Below are positions 51,677 through 60,946 of a stretch of 64,000 bases of DNA, in pieces; the stretch's first letter is position 1; each line of letters opens with the position of its first letter. The stretch spans positions 1 through 64,000 of the forward strand of contig DATDJI010000018.1 of NCBI GenBank assembly GCA_036520615.1, in the 5' to 3' direction. The notes under the pieces were generated by a model. It was not told where the DNA came from. It made no database searches and saw only the letters and a program-made list of their open reading frames with translations. The translations under genes were made by a program, and so were the position numbers. The DNA comes from CAMCXE01 sp036520615. GTDB lineage: Bacteria; Pseudomonadota; Gammaproteobacteria; Pseudomonadales; Cellvibrionaceae.

Positions 51677-54600
51677 ATGAAATATTCATGGATTATAGGT
51701 GCTGCAATCAGTGTTGCGCCCTTTATCTTTTCAAACGCCGCTCAGGCTGACGATGCCAAAGGTTTAACTGTTATTGTAAACTTTGGTGTTCAACCTGGCT
51801 CCACGCCCACTTCGCCCTGTTCTAGTTTACCGACAGCCTTTACAGAGTCCCAGCAAAAGAACTTATACAAACTGATCAATGAGGTCAACCACTCAGCTTC
51901 AGGCAATGTAGGCTCATTGCGGGACTACTATTTTGACATGTCCAGAGGGAGTTTAAATCTCACATCAGATGTAGTGGTCGTAAGCCTAGATAACAATCGG
52001 AATAATGAACGCTGCAATTTTGAATTTGCAAAAGATCCCAATACCAACAATTATACAAACAATATCAGGACTGACGAATTCGGAAGCGTGACATCTTTTC
52101 GTGGCGCCACCACTATAAGCCTGACCGGTGGTCCTATGGCGGAGATCATCGATAGGGCTCTATGTAAGCTTGGCGAAAAAAGTTTAAATCCCAATTGTAC
52201 AAGCGCCAGTTACAGTAAGCTTGAATTTGATGGTGCGGGTGTATTGCAAGTTAAACCATATTCAACACCTTATGATTTTACTGGTCTAAGCCAAGGCGAG
52301 GTTCTTTACAACGGTGACTGGCTGGATCGAATACACATTGATGGATTAGGGCAGTCAGCCGCCGTTGCAGGTCAATACCCTACAAATCCATATGTTTTAC
52401 AGACTTATAAATTTGTACAATTTATCGTGCCAACCAGCGGGAACTCAGATGTCGACTGGGGTGGGGCGCCTGGAAAAAGCCTGTGGCCCAGATCGTTACC
52501 GTACCTTAAAGCTAATCAAAACATTGCAGCGCTCAACAGTTTACCAAATGCTGAAAAAGGCTTAAACGGAATTCCTATAGGGCGAACGCAGTTAATTCCC
52601 GTCTCAGTTACCGCCCCTTATTTGGGGCTGATTGCTCACGAATCTGGGCACACTCTTTTTGGGTTTAAAGATTATTATGACACTCAACAATTACCCTATA
52701 AAACATCAATAAATAGCCAAGCGTGCACAACCATAGATCTAACCAATTTTATGAGATGCCCTCAAAGTTCACAGTCAAAAATTGGCAACAGCAGCGGGGA
52801 TACACCTTTCACAGATATCCAATGGTATGAATCAATAGGGGTCGCGGACTTGAGCCTTATGGGGAAAAATGGTAGTACTAACCCGCCACTCGTCGACGCC
52901 CCGCACAGGGAAAAAGCCGGATGGGAAATCCCTGCTGACCTTTCACAAGCCCTGGAGAATACAGAATATACCCTCGATTGGCGCGCAGATGGCAGCATTC
53001 CGAGCACGGCAAGGTCGTTTAAATATTGCAAACCAAACTCTAATTTAAATGAGTGTTTTTACCTGGAAGGCAGGGTAAGCGGGAGTTATAGGGATGCTGG
53101 CTCCTTGCGTTCAATGTATTCCAAAATTACAGCCCAAGATGGCACGGCAGGGATCGACGTAAGCGGTATGTTGATATGGCATGCTGAGCATTATTTAAAT
53201 GCTTTTGACTTCAGTATTAATCAACGCAAAGAACAGTCTCCAGGCCTTCATTTTGATGTGTCCGTAGTAGAGGCAGACGGTAAATACGATTTTTTGCAAA
53301 AACGCGGGACAGCGCTGAACCTTGGCAATGAAAAGTTATTTGGCAATTTAACCGGTCAAACCAGTTTCTTTAACGATACCAGCCCAAACGCTCAGGTAAA
53401 CGCAAAATGGTGGGACGGTACACCCTCTGGCCTTGCGATCTACGATATTAAAATTCAGCCCAATAAAACAATAACATTTAAGATAGGCAAGCGCCCCGCC
53501 CGCCCTTTATTTTTTGATTTTGACGAGGCCAAATTTAATGTTTCGTTATTGCAAATTGGTCCGGACGTTCTTGTAACACCTAAAGTTTTAATACCGTCAG
53601 AGGTGCAATTAATGCCTCCTGGATCAGTTAAGCTTTCGATAAGCCCTAAAAATAATGCAGCCCTTTCTTACAAAGTGGTATCAAATCAGTTTCGATCATC
53701 GGCAACGTATACGGGTCCTGGCCAAGTTACTATCATAAACAGCGACTTTAAAGACAACATCATTAAAATCGTCTCGTCCACTCCATCTACAGTAATTAAA
53801 AATTTTAAAGTGATGATGGATCAGGGAGCGCGAGTTATTTTCCACTCGCCCTCACAGGGAAATACGGTAGAAGTTGAGTCTTATGACTATGTTCAGTCTG
53901 GTACCACAATGATATTGTCTAAAAACTGCTATTCGGGGGTGTGTGAACCAATGGCTCTTTTTGCAACACCTAAGCCAGGTTTTAAAATTACGGGGTGGAG
54001 TATTTTGTACAATGACAACACTTCTGATTCTGGGGGAGACTCCAGAATTAAGCTCAACCCTTTAAAGGTTGATCAGGTGAAGTTAATCCGTGCCCGTGCT
54101 GAACGGACTACGAATCTCTGTGCATCAAATATCGAAAATTGGCGCTGGGATGGAGAATATAGTGACCTAGGGGTGTTAGTGAAAGACACGACAAATGGTT
54201 CTATTTATTCATCCAACCTGCCTCGTAATAATTTCTATGAGCGGCGATTAGCTTTCGCATTTCCCGCATGGTCAAACTCCTTCAGACCGAGCTCAACTAA
54301 CGCCTCAGTTCCATGGAAAAAGGAAGAGGCTTGTCAAGGTACTGCTCAAGTAACGCAAAGCTGCCTGAATATTCCGGTATGGACACCATATACAACTTAC
54401 TCAGCCGGAGCCCAGGTTGTATACAATAATCGATTATGGAAGATGGGGGATATTTGGTCTGATGATGGGCTAATTGGTGGAGTCGGCGTCATGCCACCCC
54501 TCAACTGGAAACTAGAAGCCTTTAACGCCAATACCGGAATTACTGCGGGATTGATTCCTCCAGGCGTCCACAACGAATTGTGGCGCGCCTCAACGACATC

Positions 54601-54799
54601 AGTTTCTGGAATAAAAAGGGAAATGATTAAAGTTTGCGACAACTCCACCTCTCCACCTAAGTGCAAATTTAACTGGGTAGACGGTGAGGAGGTTAACTAC
54701 GACCTTGGAATTTCTAGCATTTATCCATTTAAAGCAGGCACAAACGTCCCCCTTTATGCCTTGCCCTCTATGTGGAAACTCCAAGCAAAATGCAATTGA
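51677..54799 (+). CDS. secreted M6-type metallopeptidase with carbohydrate-binding module
   Basis: A 1040-residue secreted protein with signal peptide (MKYSWIIGAAISVAPFIFSN, cut after AQA). The zinc site LIAHESGHTLFGFKDYYD (HExxH at about 320-324, with the downstream Asp) and the flanking GLNGIPIGRTQLIPVSV fit the M6/immune-inhibitor-A-like family. From about 895, the stretch WTPYTTYSAGAQVVYNNRLW matches a CBM5/12 (chitin-binding type 3) module. It probably degrades proteins or glycoproteins outside the cell, attached to chitin or similar polymers. Several paired Cys suggest export through the type II system. ATG has AGGAG upstream. It is flanked by repeats and appears monocistronic. Confidence 0.78.
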   Translation: MKYSWIIGAAISVAPFIFSNAAQADDAKGLTVIVNFGVQPGSTPTSPCSSLPTAFTESQQKNLYKLINEVNHSASGNVGSLRDYYFDMSRGSLNLTSDVVVVSLDNNRNNERCNFEFAKDPNTNNYTNNIRTDEFGSVTSFRGATTISLTGGPMAEIIDRALCKLGEKSLNPNCTSASYSKLEFDGAGVLQVKPYSTPYDFTGLSQGEVLYNGDWLDRIHIDGLGQSAAVAGQYPTNPYVLQTYKFVQFIVPTSGNSDVDWGGAPGKSLWPRSLPYLKANQNIAALNSLPNAEKGLNGIPIGRTQLIPVSVTAPYLGLIAHESGHTLFGFKDYYDTQQLPYKTSINSQACTTIDLTNFMRCPQSSQSKIGNSSGDTPFTDIQWYESIGVADLSLMGKNGSTNPPLVDAPHREKAGWEIPADLSQALENTEYTLDWRADGSIPSTARSFKYCKPNSNLNECFYLEGRVSGSYRDAGSLRSMYSKITAQDGTAGIDVSGMLIWHAEHYLNAFDFSINQRKEQSPGLHFDVSVVEADGKYDFLQKRGTALNLGNEKLFGNLTGQTSFFNDTSPNAQVNAKWWDGTPSGLAIYDIKIQPNKTITFKIGKRPARPLFFDFDEAKFNVSLLQIGPDVLVTPKVLIPSEVQLMPPGSVKLSISPKNNAALSYKVVSNQFRSSATYTGPGQVTIINSDFKDNIIKIVSSTPSTVIKNFKVMMDQGARVIFHSPSQGNTVEVESYDYVQSGTTMILSKNCYSGVCEPMALFATPKPGFKITGWSILYNDNTSDSGGDSRIKLNPLKVDQVKLIRARAERTTNLCASNIENWRWDGEYSDLGVLVKDTTNGSIYSSNLPRNNFYERRLAFAFPAWSNSFRPSSTNASVPWKKEEACQGTAQVTQSCLNIPVWTPYTTYSAGAQVVYNNRLWKMGDIWSDDGLIGGVGVMPPLNWKLEAFNANTGITAGLIPPGVHNELWRASTTSVSGIKREMIKVCDNSTSPPKCKFNWVDGEEVNYDLGISSIYPFKAGTNVPLYALPSMWKLQAKCN

Positions 54800-55896
54800 T
54801 TAAGATCACAAAGATATAATTTTGCAATTTAAAAATTGGCGATGGATTGCCGATTTTCGCTGTGCTTGACGTCATATTGAAAATAAAGAGCAATTCGTAG
54901 CTTCGCGAAAAGTAGATTTTAATTAAAATCCGTGTTCTGAAGGAATAGATCTAGTCCCATTGGAAGTTGCAAAAAATAATGTTGTGATTGTCATCTGGTG
55001 TATTGCTGGTGTGGGCTTTTTTCTTTTGGGGCTTTCCATTTAGAGTAACGCGGATTCATAACATACCGTAGCCGATTACGCTTTCATCATTCCGCGCCTG
55101 AATAACTTTCAGCGCACAATTTGTAATCCCATCCGCAAAAATAATTTTAACCACCCCGCAAGTTCCACCGCCGTTCCACAAACTTTCTTAATTACCGCAC
55201 TCACGTCTATACCCAAAACTCCGCTGATCGCTATCCCAATATTATTAATTAGTTACGCCTAGTGGCCATTATTTCACCCAGCCTATACATATTGATAATA
55301 CTCACTCGAGCCTGCACAGAAGGAGACATAAAACGCATGGGAGGGGTTGTTGGCCGTTGGATTCATTATAAATAGGTAATGCAGTAGTGTGTGCAAGCTT
55401 GCTTGCATACCAATTCGGTACATTGTGAATTTTGCGAATCGATGCATCCTTGCGGCGATTTAAAAAGGTGAGTAACAAGTTGCCTGCGAGCTGGCTATTA
55501 TCGCTTGAGCGAAATTTACAGACGCTTGGGTTAACGAAACAACAGCTCAATAAATAGCCGACGATTTTAATCGCACAATTGACATCACGGGCCTGGTGTG
55601 GATTATCGCTTTGTACATGCGTATATTCGCTACCCTGGTTGCATGTGGTCAACTAGAGTTTTTGCGGGATTATCAATGCGGGAATAAAAAATGGCGGGCA
55701 GTTCAAATTTATCTGGGCTGTAAAAGAAATAATGTCCAATAACAAGTAAGGCGGATTAGGAGCGAAGCGACAATCCGCCATTTCGTTTGAAATTCAAATA
55801 ATAATTTTCTACTTAAAGAGTGATCGTGGGTTGCCAGAGTCTCAGTTTCTTCCCATAAATCAAATATTTGATTATTTTGAGGGCCTTGTCCTGACT
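54800..55896. other. 1.1-kb gene-poor region
   Basis: No supported gene. A 27-codon hydrophobic ORF (54960-55043) could be a tiny membrane protein but lacks a good ribosome site. A palindromic GGCGGATT element is at 55750-55779. Much of the rest looks like decayed sequence. Confidence 0.5.
55750..55779. repeat. REP-like palindrome GGCGGATT/AATCCGCC
   Basis: GGCGGATT and AATCCGCC are inverted around AGGAGCGAAGCGAC. This is the style of the common intergenic palindromes of many proteobacteria. A diverged relative occurs at 60914-60942. Confidence 0.6.
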
Positions 55897-56097
55897 ACCT
55901 GCATTGAGGGTGTCTAGATTTTTCGAATCCTAAGGAAAAACAAAAAAGCTCAAACTTGTATCCGGGCTTAGAGATTTTCAATTGCATGCACTTGTTGAAA
56001 TATGCCTATGGCGTGTAACGCCATACTTCGACCCAATCGTACACAGCTTTAGCGTTAGCGGTCTCGCTAGTCGGACCCGCCCAGCTCAGTGAATTTT
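55897..56097 (-). repeat. direct repeat: duplicated 3' end of the GH16 gene, left copy
   Basis: About 200 bases match 60947-61153 at roughly 85 percent by eye and in the same order: downstream flank, decayed terminator, and the last 29 codons of the glucanase gene. The match ends abruptly 12 bases before the globin gene stop. Confidence 0.8.
56006..56097 (-). pseudogene. remnant of GH16 glucanase C-terminus
   Basis: The minus strand reads SWAGPTSETANAKAVYDWVE then VWRYTP and TAG, matching the final residues of the GH16 protein at 61059-61997 except for one deleted codon and a few changes. There is no start or catalytic region. It is a leftover of a duplication or integration event. Confidence 0.8.
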
Positions 56098-56109
56098 TGG
56101 AGTTTATTG

Positions 56110-56541
56110 TTACAGCGGATGAATAACGTCTTTTCGCATAGGCGCGAGGCGGGCGAGGAGTTGGTTTTGCGCTCGTTGCGCTATTTTGGCATCGTCCATC
56201 GCTGCCACTAAAAGCTCTACCACTCGATTAAAATCGCTGTGTTTAATAGCCATACCCGTGTGAATTTGCGCCAGCGTATCGCCGTTATATTGGCAGGGGC
56301 CATCGCTGATGGCGCATAAATGCAAAGCGAATTGCGTGCGAAAATAACTAATTTTAGTGGCGGCGAAAAACGGTAAAATCTGTTTGTCTTGGCCTATGCG
56401 CTCAATTAATTTATCGGTCAGTGTATTAATACCGGCTTGCCCGCCGAGCTGTTGATATAAAGTAGTTTTAGGCTGGGTGCTGCAGGCATTTAATAATGTC
56501 AGCAGCATAAAAGGCAGAATGACTAATTTAAATAAATGCAT
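56110..56541 (-). CDS. group 1 truncated hemoglobin, predicted lipoprotein
   Basis: A 143-residue protein: a lipoprotein signal with lipobox LNAC, then a 2-on-2 globin domain: LYQQLGGQAGINTLTDKLIE (B-helix region), the YFRTQFALHLC helix, and the proximal His in GMAIKHSDFNRVVELL. A CAISDGPCQYNG loop carries two Cys. Lipoprotein globins are unusual; an envelope role in oxygen, NO or redox sensing or delivery is plausible. The start ATG overlaps the stop of the DUF3034 gene (TAATG). It ends a four-gene operon. Confidence 0.82.
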   Translation of the reverse strand: MHLFKLVILPFMLLTLLNACSTQPKTTLYQQLGGQAGINTLTDKLIERIGQDKQILPFFAATKISYFRTQFALHLCAISDGPCQYNGDTLAQIHTGMAIKHSDFNRVVELLVAAMDDAKIAQRAQNQLLARLAPMRKDVIHPL

Positions 56542-57413
56542 TACCAATAACCCCCTAAGGAGAGATACCAGCCGCGCTGATCCGGCACGGCGGCAATGGT
56601 GCCGAGGTCAATCCAGGCCAGGGTGAGGCTGCAGGATTTATTCGGAAACCAGGCAATAAAAATATCCTGCCAATCATCCTCGCGCAGGGTGAGATTATTG
56701 GGTTTTTGCCGGTATTCCGTGCCCAACGCCAGGTGGCGGTTGAGGAAAATTGCCACGGCGGCTTCAGCGTTAATTGAGCGGTGGTTGTGTTCGGCACCAA
56801 AACCTAATAAACCCATTTGATTGGCGTCGCTGGCGCGCAGGGTAATATTCCAGAAGGCGTTAAAGCCTGCTAATGCACCTAAATGTAAACGGCTGGCTGC
56901 AACGTAAATATCGGTGCCGGAATCTTTTTGGGCACCTAATAAATAAGCGATTTTGCCATCCTGCAGAGTTTTATGCTGCATGCCTAGGCTTATTTGTGGC
57001 AAATCGCCGTACACCAGGTCACCGAATAAACGGGTTTTTAGGCCGTAAATATTTTGTTGAATATCCAGCTTTAAGGGAAACACGCCAAAGCGTTGTTGGG
57101 CGACAGTTATTTCCGTGCGGTCATAAAAATTCACTCCTGCACCGCATACGGTTAAATCAAATTCATCCAGTTGGGCTCGGCTGCAAAAAGCGGTTGCGGC
57201 AATTTCATCTTCAGTGGCGTAACCGCCTAATTGTGCCCAGGGCACCAAGCCGCCACCGCCTGCGCCTTCCACTTGAAAAACCCCGGGTGTTGCCAGCAGT
57301 TTACCCTCAGCGGCCCAGCTGTTTTGCCAAGCAGCCAGAAACACAACAACTGCGAGGAATAATTGCCCCTGGCGGGTAAAAAACGCTGTTAAATTTAGCG
57401 GCGAGTAATTCAT
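56541..57413 (-). CDS. DUF3034-family outer-membrane-type protein
   Basis: A 290-residue protein with a signal peptide (LFLAVVVFLAAWQNSWAAEG) and a beta-strand-rich mature part, starting KLLATPGVFQVEGAGGGGLV, typical of DUF3034. It ends in an aromatic residue (LSLGGYW), as many outer-membrane beta-barrels do. The function is unknown. It is coupled to the globin gene and follows the GGDEF/EAL gene by about 90 bases. In other proteobacteria, as I recall, DUF3034 genes also accompany a cupredoxin-like and a GGDEF/EAL gene. Confidence 0.75.
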   Translation of the reverse strand: MNYSPLNLTAFFTRQGQLFLAVVVFLAAWQNSWAAEGKLLATPGVFQVEGAGGGGLVPWAQLGGYATEDEIAATAFCSRAQLDEFDLTVCGAGVNFYDRTEITVAQQRFGVFPLKLDIQQNIYGLKTRLFGDLVYGDLPQISLGMQHKTLQDGKIAYLLGAQKDSGTDIYVAASRLHLGALAGFNAFWNITLRASDANQMGLLGFGAEHNHRSINAEAAVAIFLNRHLALGTEYRQKPNNLTLREDDWQDIFIAWFPNKSCSLTLAWIDLGTIAAVPDQRGWYLSLGGYW

Positions 57414-57503
57414 TATTCACCTGTTTTAGCCTAGGAATCGGTGGGCGCTGCACAGTGCAGATTAGTTTTTAATTGTGCTTTTAATGTGGTTAGTGCTCGG
57501 CGC

Positions 57504-59822
57504 TTAGGCATGTTTGGAAACGCCGTGAAATCGCGCGAGCCAAGGCTTTAATTCGCTGGCGGCAAAGGGCCTGCTGATGAAATATCCCTGTAAATAATCT
57601 ATGCCCATTTTATGCAGTAATTCCCAGGAGGCTTCGTTTTCAACCCCTTCGGCCACTACGCTTACGCCTAAGTTGTGGCCGAGGGTAATGGTGGAGCGCA
57701 CAATTATTTGATCGGTGGGGGAGGTATCCAGTTTTAAAATAAAACTTTTGTCTATTTTTAATTCGTCCACCGGTAGGTTTTTTAATTTGCCCAACGAGGA
57801 TTGGCCTATTCCGTAATCGTCCACAGAGATACAAAAGCCGGTTTTTTTTAATTCGGTTAGTAAACTAATGGCCTGCACTTCATCGCTCATTAAATCCCGC
57901 TCGGTAAGCTCCAGGGTTATGCAGCTGGGCTTGAGTTGATACTCGGCCAAAGCAGCATTTAACGTGGGCAGAAACTCAACGTGATTTATATCCTGGGCGG
58001 AGATATTAATTGCGGCGTGAATATAAATACCCTCTTGCTGCCATAGGTGTATTTGGCGGCATACGGTGCGCAACACCCAGTGCGTCAATTCGATAATTAA
58101 ACCCGATTGTTCCGCCAGGCCAATAAATAATTCTGGCGAAACCCAACCGTGGCCGGGCCGCTGCCAACGAATGAGGGATTCAACTTTGTCCACATAACCT
58201 TTGTGCATGTTGAGCTTGGGCTGGTAATACATACTCAACTGGCCGTCATCCTTTTGCAGAGCAAGTTTCAATGCCTCGACAATAGCCAATCGCTCCAACA
58301 TGTTCTCTTCATCGCCGCTGCGGTAAAAACTAATTAGAGCGCCTTCGTTACGGGTGTGCTCCAGAGCAATGGTGGAGCGGCGCAGAAGGGTTTTACTGTT
58401 GTCGCCGTCGGCGGGGAATTGGCAGGCGCCAGCGCGAAAAACGATGTTCAGGCTTAAGTCCGCAACACTTATGGGTTGGTGAATTGCGGCCAAAAACTCG
58501 CGGCAAATATTCTCGCCGTTAGTGCCTGTGGGTATGTGCAGCAGGGATATAAACTCGTCTGCCCCAGCACGGGCATGCAGGCCTGGGAATTCCTGTAGCC
58601 GGGTGGCAACTGCACACAAGCTACGATCACCCAGTTCGGGCCCTAAGCTGCTATTGATCTGCACAAAGCCGCGAATATTTGTCGTGACCAGTAAAAAGGG
58701 CCGCTCTTGCGTGGTGGCTATCTCTACGGTGTAAATAAAAGCCGTGCGATTGTATAGCCCGGTTAGCGGATCGCGCTGAGACTGGTAAAGGGCCTCTTGT
58801 TCGCGGTTGTGAATTTCATGCCCCATGTCAGAAAAGGCGCTAAACAATAGCTTTATTTCATCGTTGGCGTGCTGGTGCAGGGTTAGATCTGTGTACTGGC
58901 CCTGGGCAAAATGCCGGGCGGTGGCGACCAACTGTGCCAAAGGTACGGTGAGGTTGCGCGCCAACCAAACACTTGCCCCCAGCCCCAGCAGCAGAATACC
59001 TAAGGCCATTAAGGCCATGGTTTTTAGTTGATTGTCTAAATCCGCGTAGAAATCCGCCAGGCTAATGCTGAGCAACACTCCAATTGGCGCCCCTGCAAGG
59101 GCGGGTAATTCCATCGAGTGGTGGTTAAATGCTGGCCGCGCGCCAAACAGCCCAGGCATTTGGCGCGCCTCTAAATCTGCGCGCGCAAGGCTGCTATCAG
59201 TCGGTGATACAGAGCTGCTGAGCAATTGGTTTTGTGCGTTATAAAAACTGATGTCCACCCCGGTGAGCTCACTTAATTCCCGCGTAATAACTCCGGCAAT
59301 TTCAAACCCCACCAGGGCGAAACCAATAACATGAGGGGCTTTTATAGGCAGCACAATCACCTGATACAAGGTGCCGTTAAGTTCGATAAAAAAGCCTTTG
59401 CCCGGTGTACGGAGCAGTGCCTGTAAAAAAGGCTGGGCAGGCTGAAGGTGCTTCTGGCTACTAATTTGATCAGCGGCAATTAACACTCCGTGCGCATCGG
59501 TAAGCCACATGAGGTCTGCATGAATGCGCGCTGCATGATTGGATAACGCACTGCTGATCGTGTCGGCATCTGAAGTCGCCACGGCCTGCTTAAAACCGAA
59601 ATCCGCAGTGAGCACCTCGGCTGCAGTAATGAGCATGGTCTCTTTAGCCTGCAGATATTGGCGGAATACATTGGTGCTGTGGATGATATTGGTCTGCACC
59701 TGCTGGAGGTGATTTTGTCGGCTGAAATAGGCATAGGAGAGCAACAGCACCGCGCAGCACAGGCTGATCAGGCAGACACACATCAGGGCAATTTGATTGC
59801 GTAAGCTATTTTTCAGTAGCAC
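57504..59822 (-). CDS. membrane GGDEF-EAL protein, likely c-di-GMP phosphodiesterase
   Basis: A 772-residue protein: TM near 8-30, periplasmic sensor at about 35-265, TM near 270-290, HAMP, GGDEF (about 355-510) and EAL (about 525-770). The GGDEF signature is AGADEF, with its first Gly replaced, so cyclase activity is doubtful. The EAL side is complete: KVESLIRW, NISAQDI, ELTERDLM, SVDDYGIGQSSL, ELKIDKSF and VAEGVENE. It should hydrolyse c-di-GMP in response to an envelope signal. GTG 59822 with GAGG just upstream is preferred over TTG 59837. Its start lies inside the 3' end of the cupredoxin gene. Confidence 0.88.
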   Translation of the reverse strand: MLLKNSLRNQIALMCVCLISLCCAVLLLSYAYFSRQNHLQQVQTNIIHSTNVFRQYLQAKETMLITAAEVLTADFGFKQAVATSDADTISSALSNHAARIHADLMWLTDAHGVLIAADQISSQKHLQPAQPFLQALLRTPGKGFFIELNGTLYQVIVLPIKAPHVIGFALVGFEIAGVITRELSELTGVDISFYNAQNQLLSSSVSPTDSSLARADLEARQMPGLFGARPAFNHHSMELPALAGAPIGVLLSISLADFYADLDNQLKTMALMALGILLLGLGASVWLARNLTVPLAQLVATARHFAQGQYTDLTLHQHANDEIKLLFSAFSDMGHEIHNREQEALYQSQRDPLTGLYNRTAFIYTVEIATTQERPFLLVTTNIRGFVQINSSLGPELGDRSLCAVATRLQEFPGLHARAGADEFISLLHIPTGTNGENICREFLAAIHQPISVADLSLNIVFRAGACQFPADGDNSKTLLRRSTIALEHTRNEGALISFYRSGDEENMLERLAIVEALKLALQKDDGQLSMYYQPKLNMHKGYVDKVESLIRWQRPGHGWVSPELFIGLAEQSGLIIELTHWVLRTVCRQIHLWQQEGIYIHAAINISAQDINHVEFLPTLNAALAEYQLKPSCITLELTERDLMSDEVQAISLLTELKKTGFCISVDDYGIGQSSLGKLKNLPVDELKIDKSFILKLDTSPTDQIIVRSTITLGHNLGVSVVAEGVENEASWELLHKMGIDYLQGYFISRPFAASELKPWLARFHGVSKHA

Positions 59823-60512
59823 GGAACCTCGCCTCAAACGTATCCCGCTGAGCAGGGGCGCTTGTATTCAGCGGTAGCATCCAGCGGCCATCAGCCGAGC
59901 GGTGCACTGCAGAGTTGAGGGTAAATTGCGCCCGAGTTTCCGGCCCCGCGCTTTGCTGGGCATGCCATACATTAACTGCAACGACGCTGCTGGCAGGCTT
60001 ATCCAGGAGCAGTTCAACCTGGCCGTCTTTGTCGCTCACCGCCACTTTGGGGGAGGCCGCCACATAGATATAACCCACCATGGTGTCGTGAATATTGCAG
60101 CCCATGACCACCACACCGCTGCGTTCAAACACAACGGGCTTCTCCGGGTGGCCGGCATAGAGTTTCAGTTCAAAGGGTTTGGTGGCGGAGAAGGAATAGA
60201 CGTGGTGGCGGACGTTATCGCTATTGGGGAACTCCACCTGCTGGCCCACTTGGATGACTAAGAGTTCAGGCACAAAACGTTTGGCGACTTGATCCATCAC
60301 GGCAATTTCTGTTGGTACCGCCGAGCTGGATGTTGCAGGCGGCAACTGTAGTTCCACGACGGCGTTCGGTAGCGGCTGGCCGGTTTGGTCCTGGACCAGC
60401 ATGCGCACTTTTTCGGCCCAGGCAGGTGTAGGCCCACAGGCCAGCAGCAGCCCGAGTAGAACGCTGATAACTTTTAACGCGCACTGAAACCGGTTTTGAT
60501 GGCGTGAAACAC
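59806..60512 (-). CDS. cupredoxin-like secreted protein, frameshifted signal peptide
   Basis: The domain is a type-1 copper-like fold: NSDNVRHHVYSFS supplies the first His, and VVVMGCNIHDTMVGY the Cys, His and Met. It is the methylamine-utilization/plastocyanin-like type seen with DUF3034 genes. A signal peptide core (VISVLLGLLLACGPTPAWA) is in frame, but no start codon lies near it; the open frame runs back to 60723 with unlikely sequence. GTG 60512 has GAAGG five bases upstream and begins MFHAIK; one extra A in the AAAA at 60494-60497 fuses it to the core, giving a 235-residue protein. First gene of the operon. Confidence 0.7.
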
Positions 60513-60723
60513 AAACGCCTTCGTCCCTAGGTAAACAGGTGTTAGGGCTTCGAAAAGCTATAGATTTAACGGCTGCGGCTGTGAGTGGATATTCTCGACT
60601 ACACACGTGCCTAGCCCCGCTGAATGTTCCCACCGCCACTACTCTTGCGGTTGTGCCCGCCGTTATGGATTGAGCTTTAAGGCGTATTTGGCGTCGGGTT
60701 AACTCGCCCCTAAGCCGTGCCAA

Positions 60724-60946
60724 TAGACATTGAGTATGGTTGGCGATTAGGGGATTTACAAAGTGTGCGGCAAACGCTGTTGGTGCGCATTCGAGAGTAA
60801 CTTAAACCTTCAGCCCATATTTTTTAAGTCAGGGCGGAATCCACGATGGGTTGTTCAGCCATTAACATTTAATTATTTTAAAAAAATAAAAATGAGGCAG
60901 GTTTAACAGATAAGGTGGATTCGGAGTGAAGCGGCAATTCCTAATT
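60724..60946. other. flank between operon and repeat copy
   Basis: Holds a diverged REP-like element (60914-60942) and probably the operon promoter. No gene. Confidence 0.45.
60914..60942. repeat. diverged REP-like palindrome
   Basis: GGTGGATTCGGAGTGAAGCG, then GCAATTCC, is a worn form of the element at 55750-55779 and sits next to the right copy of the duplicated GH16 3' end. Confidence 0.4.

Noticed and set aside
55302..55652. 116-codon minus-strand ORF with several Cys
   Set aside because: No ribosome site, no recognisable signal or domain, and the region looks decayed. Kept out of the annotation.
60513..60723. N-terminal extension of the cupredoxin-like protein
   Set aside because: Seventy residues before the signal core have no family match; a GTG with a good ribosome site and a one-base break explains the N-terminus better.
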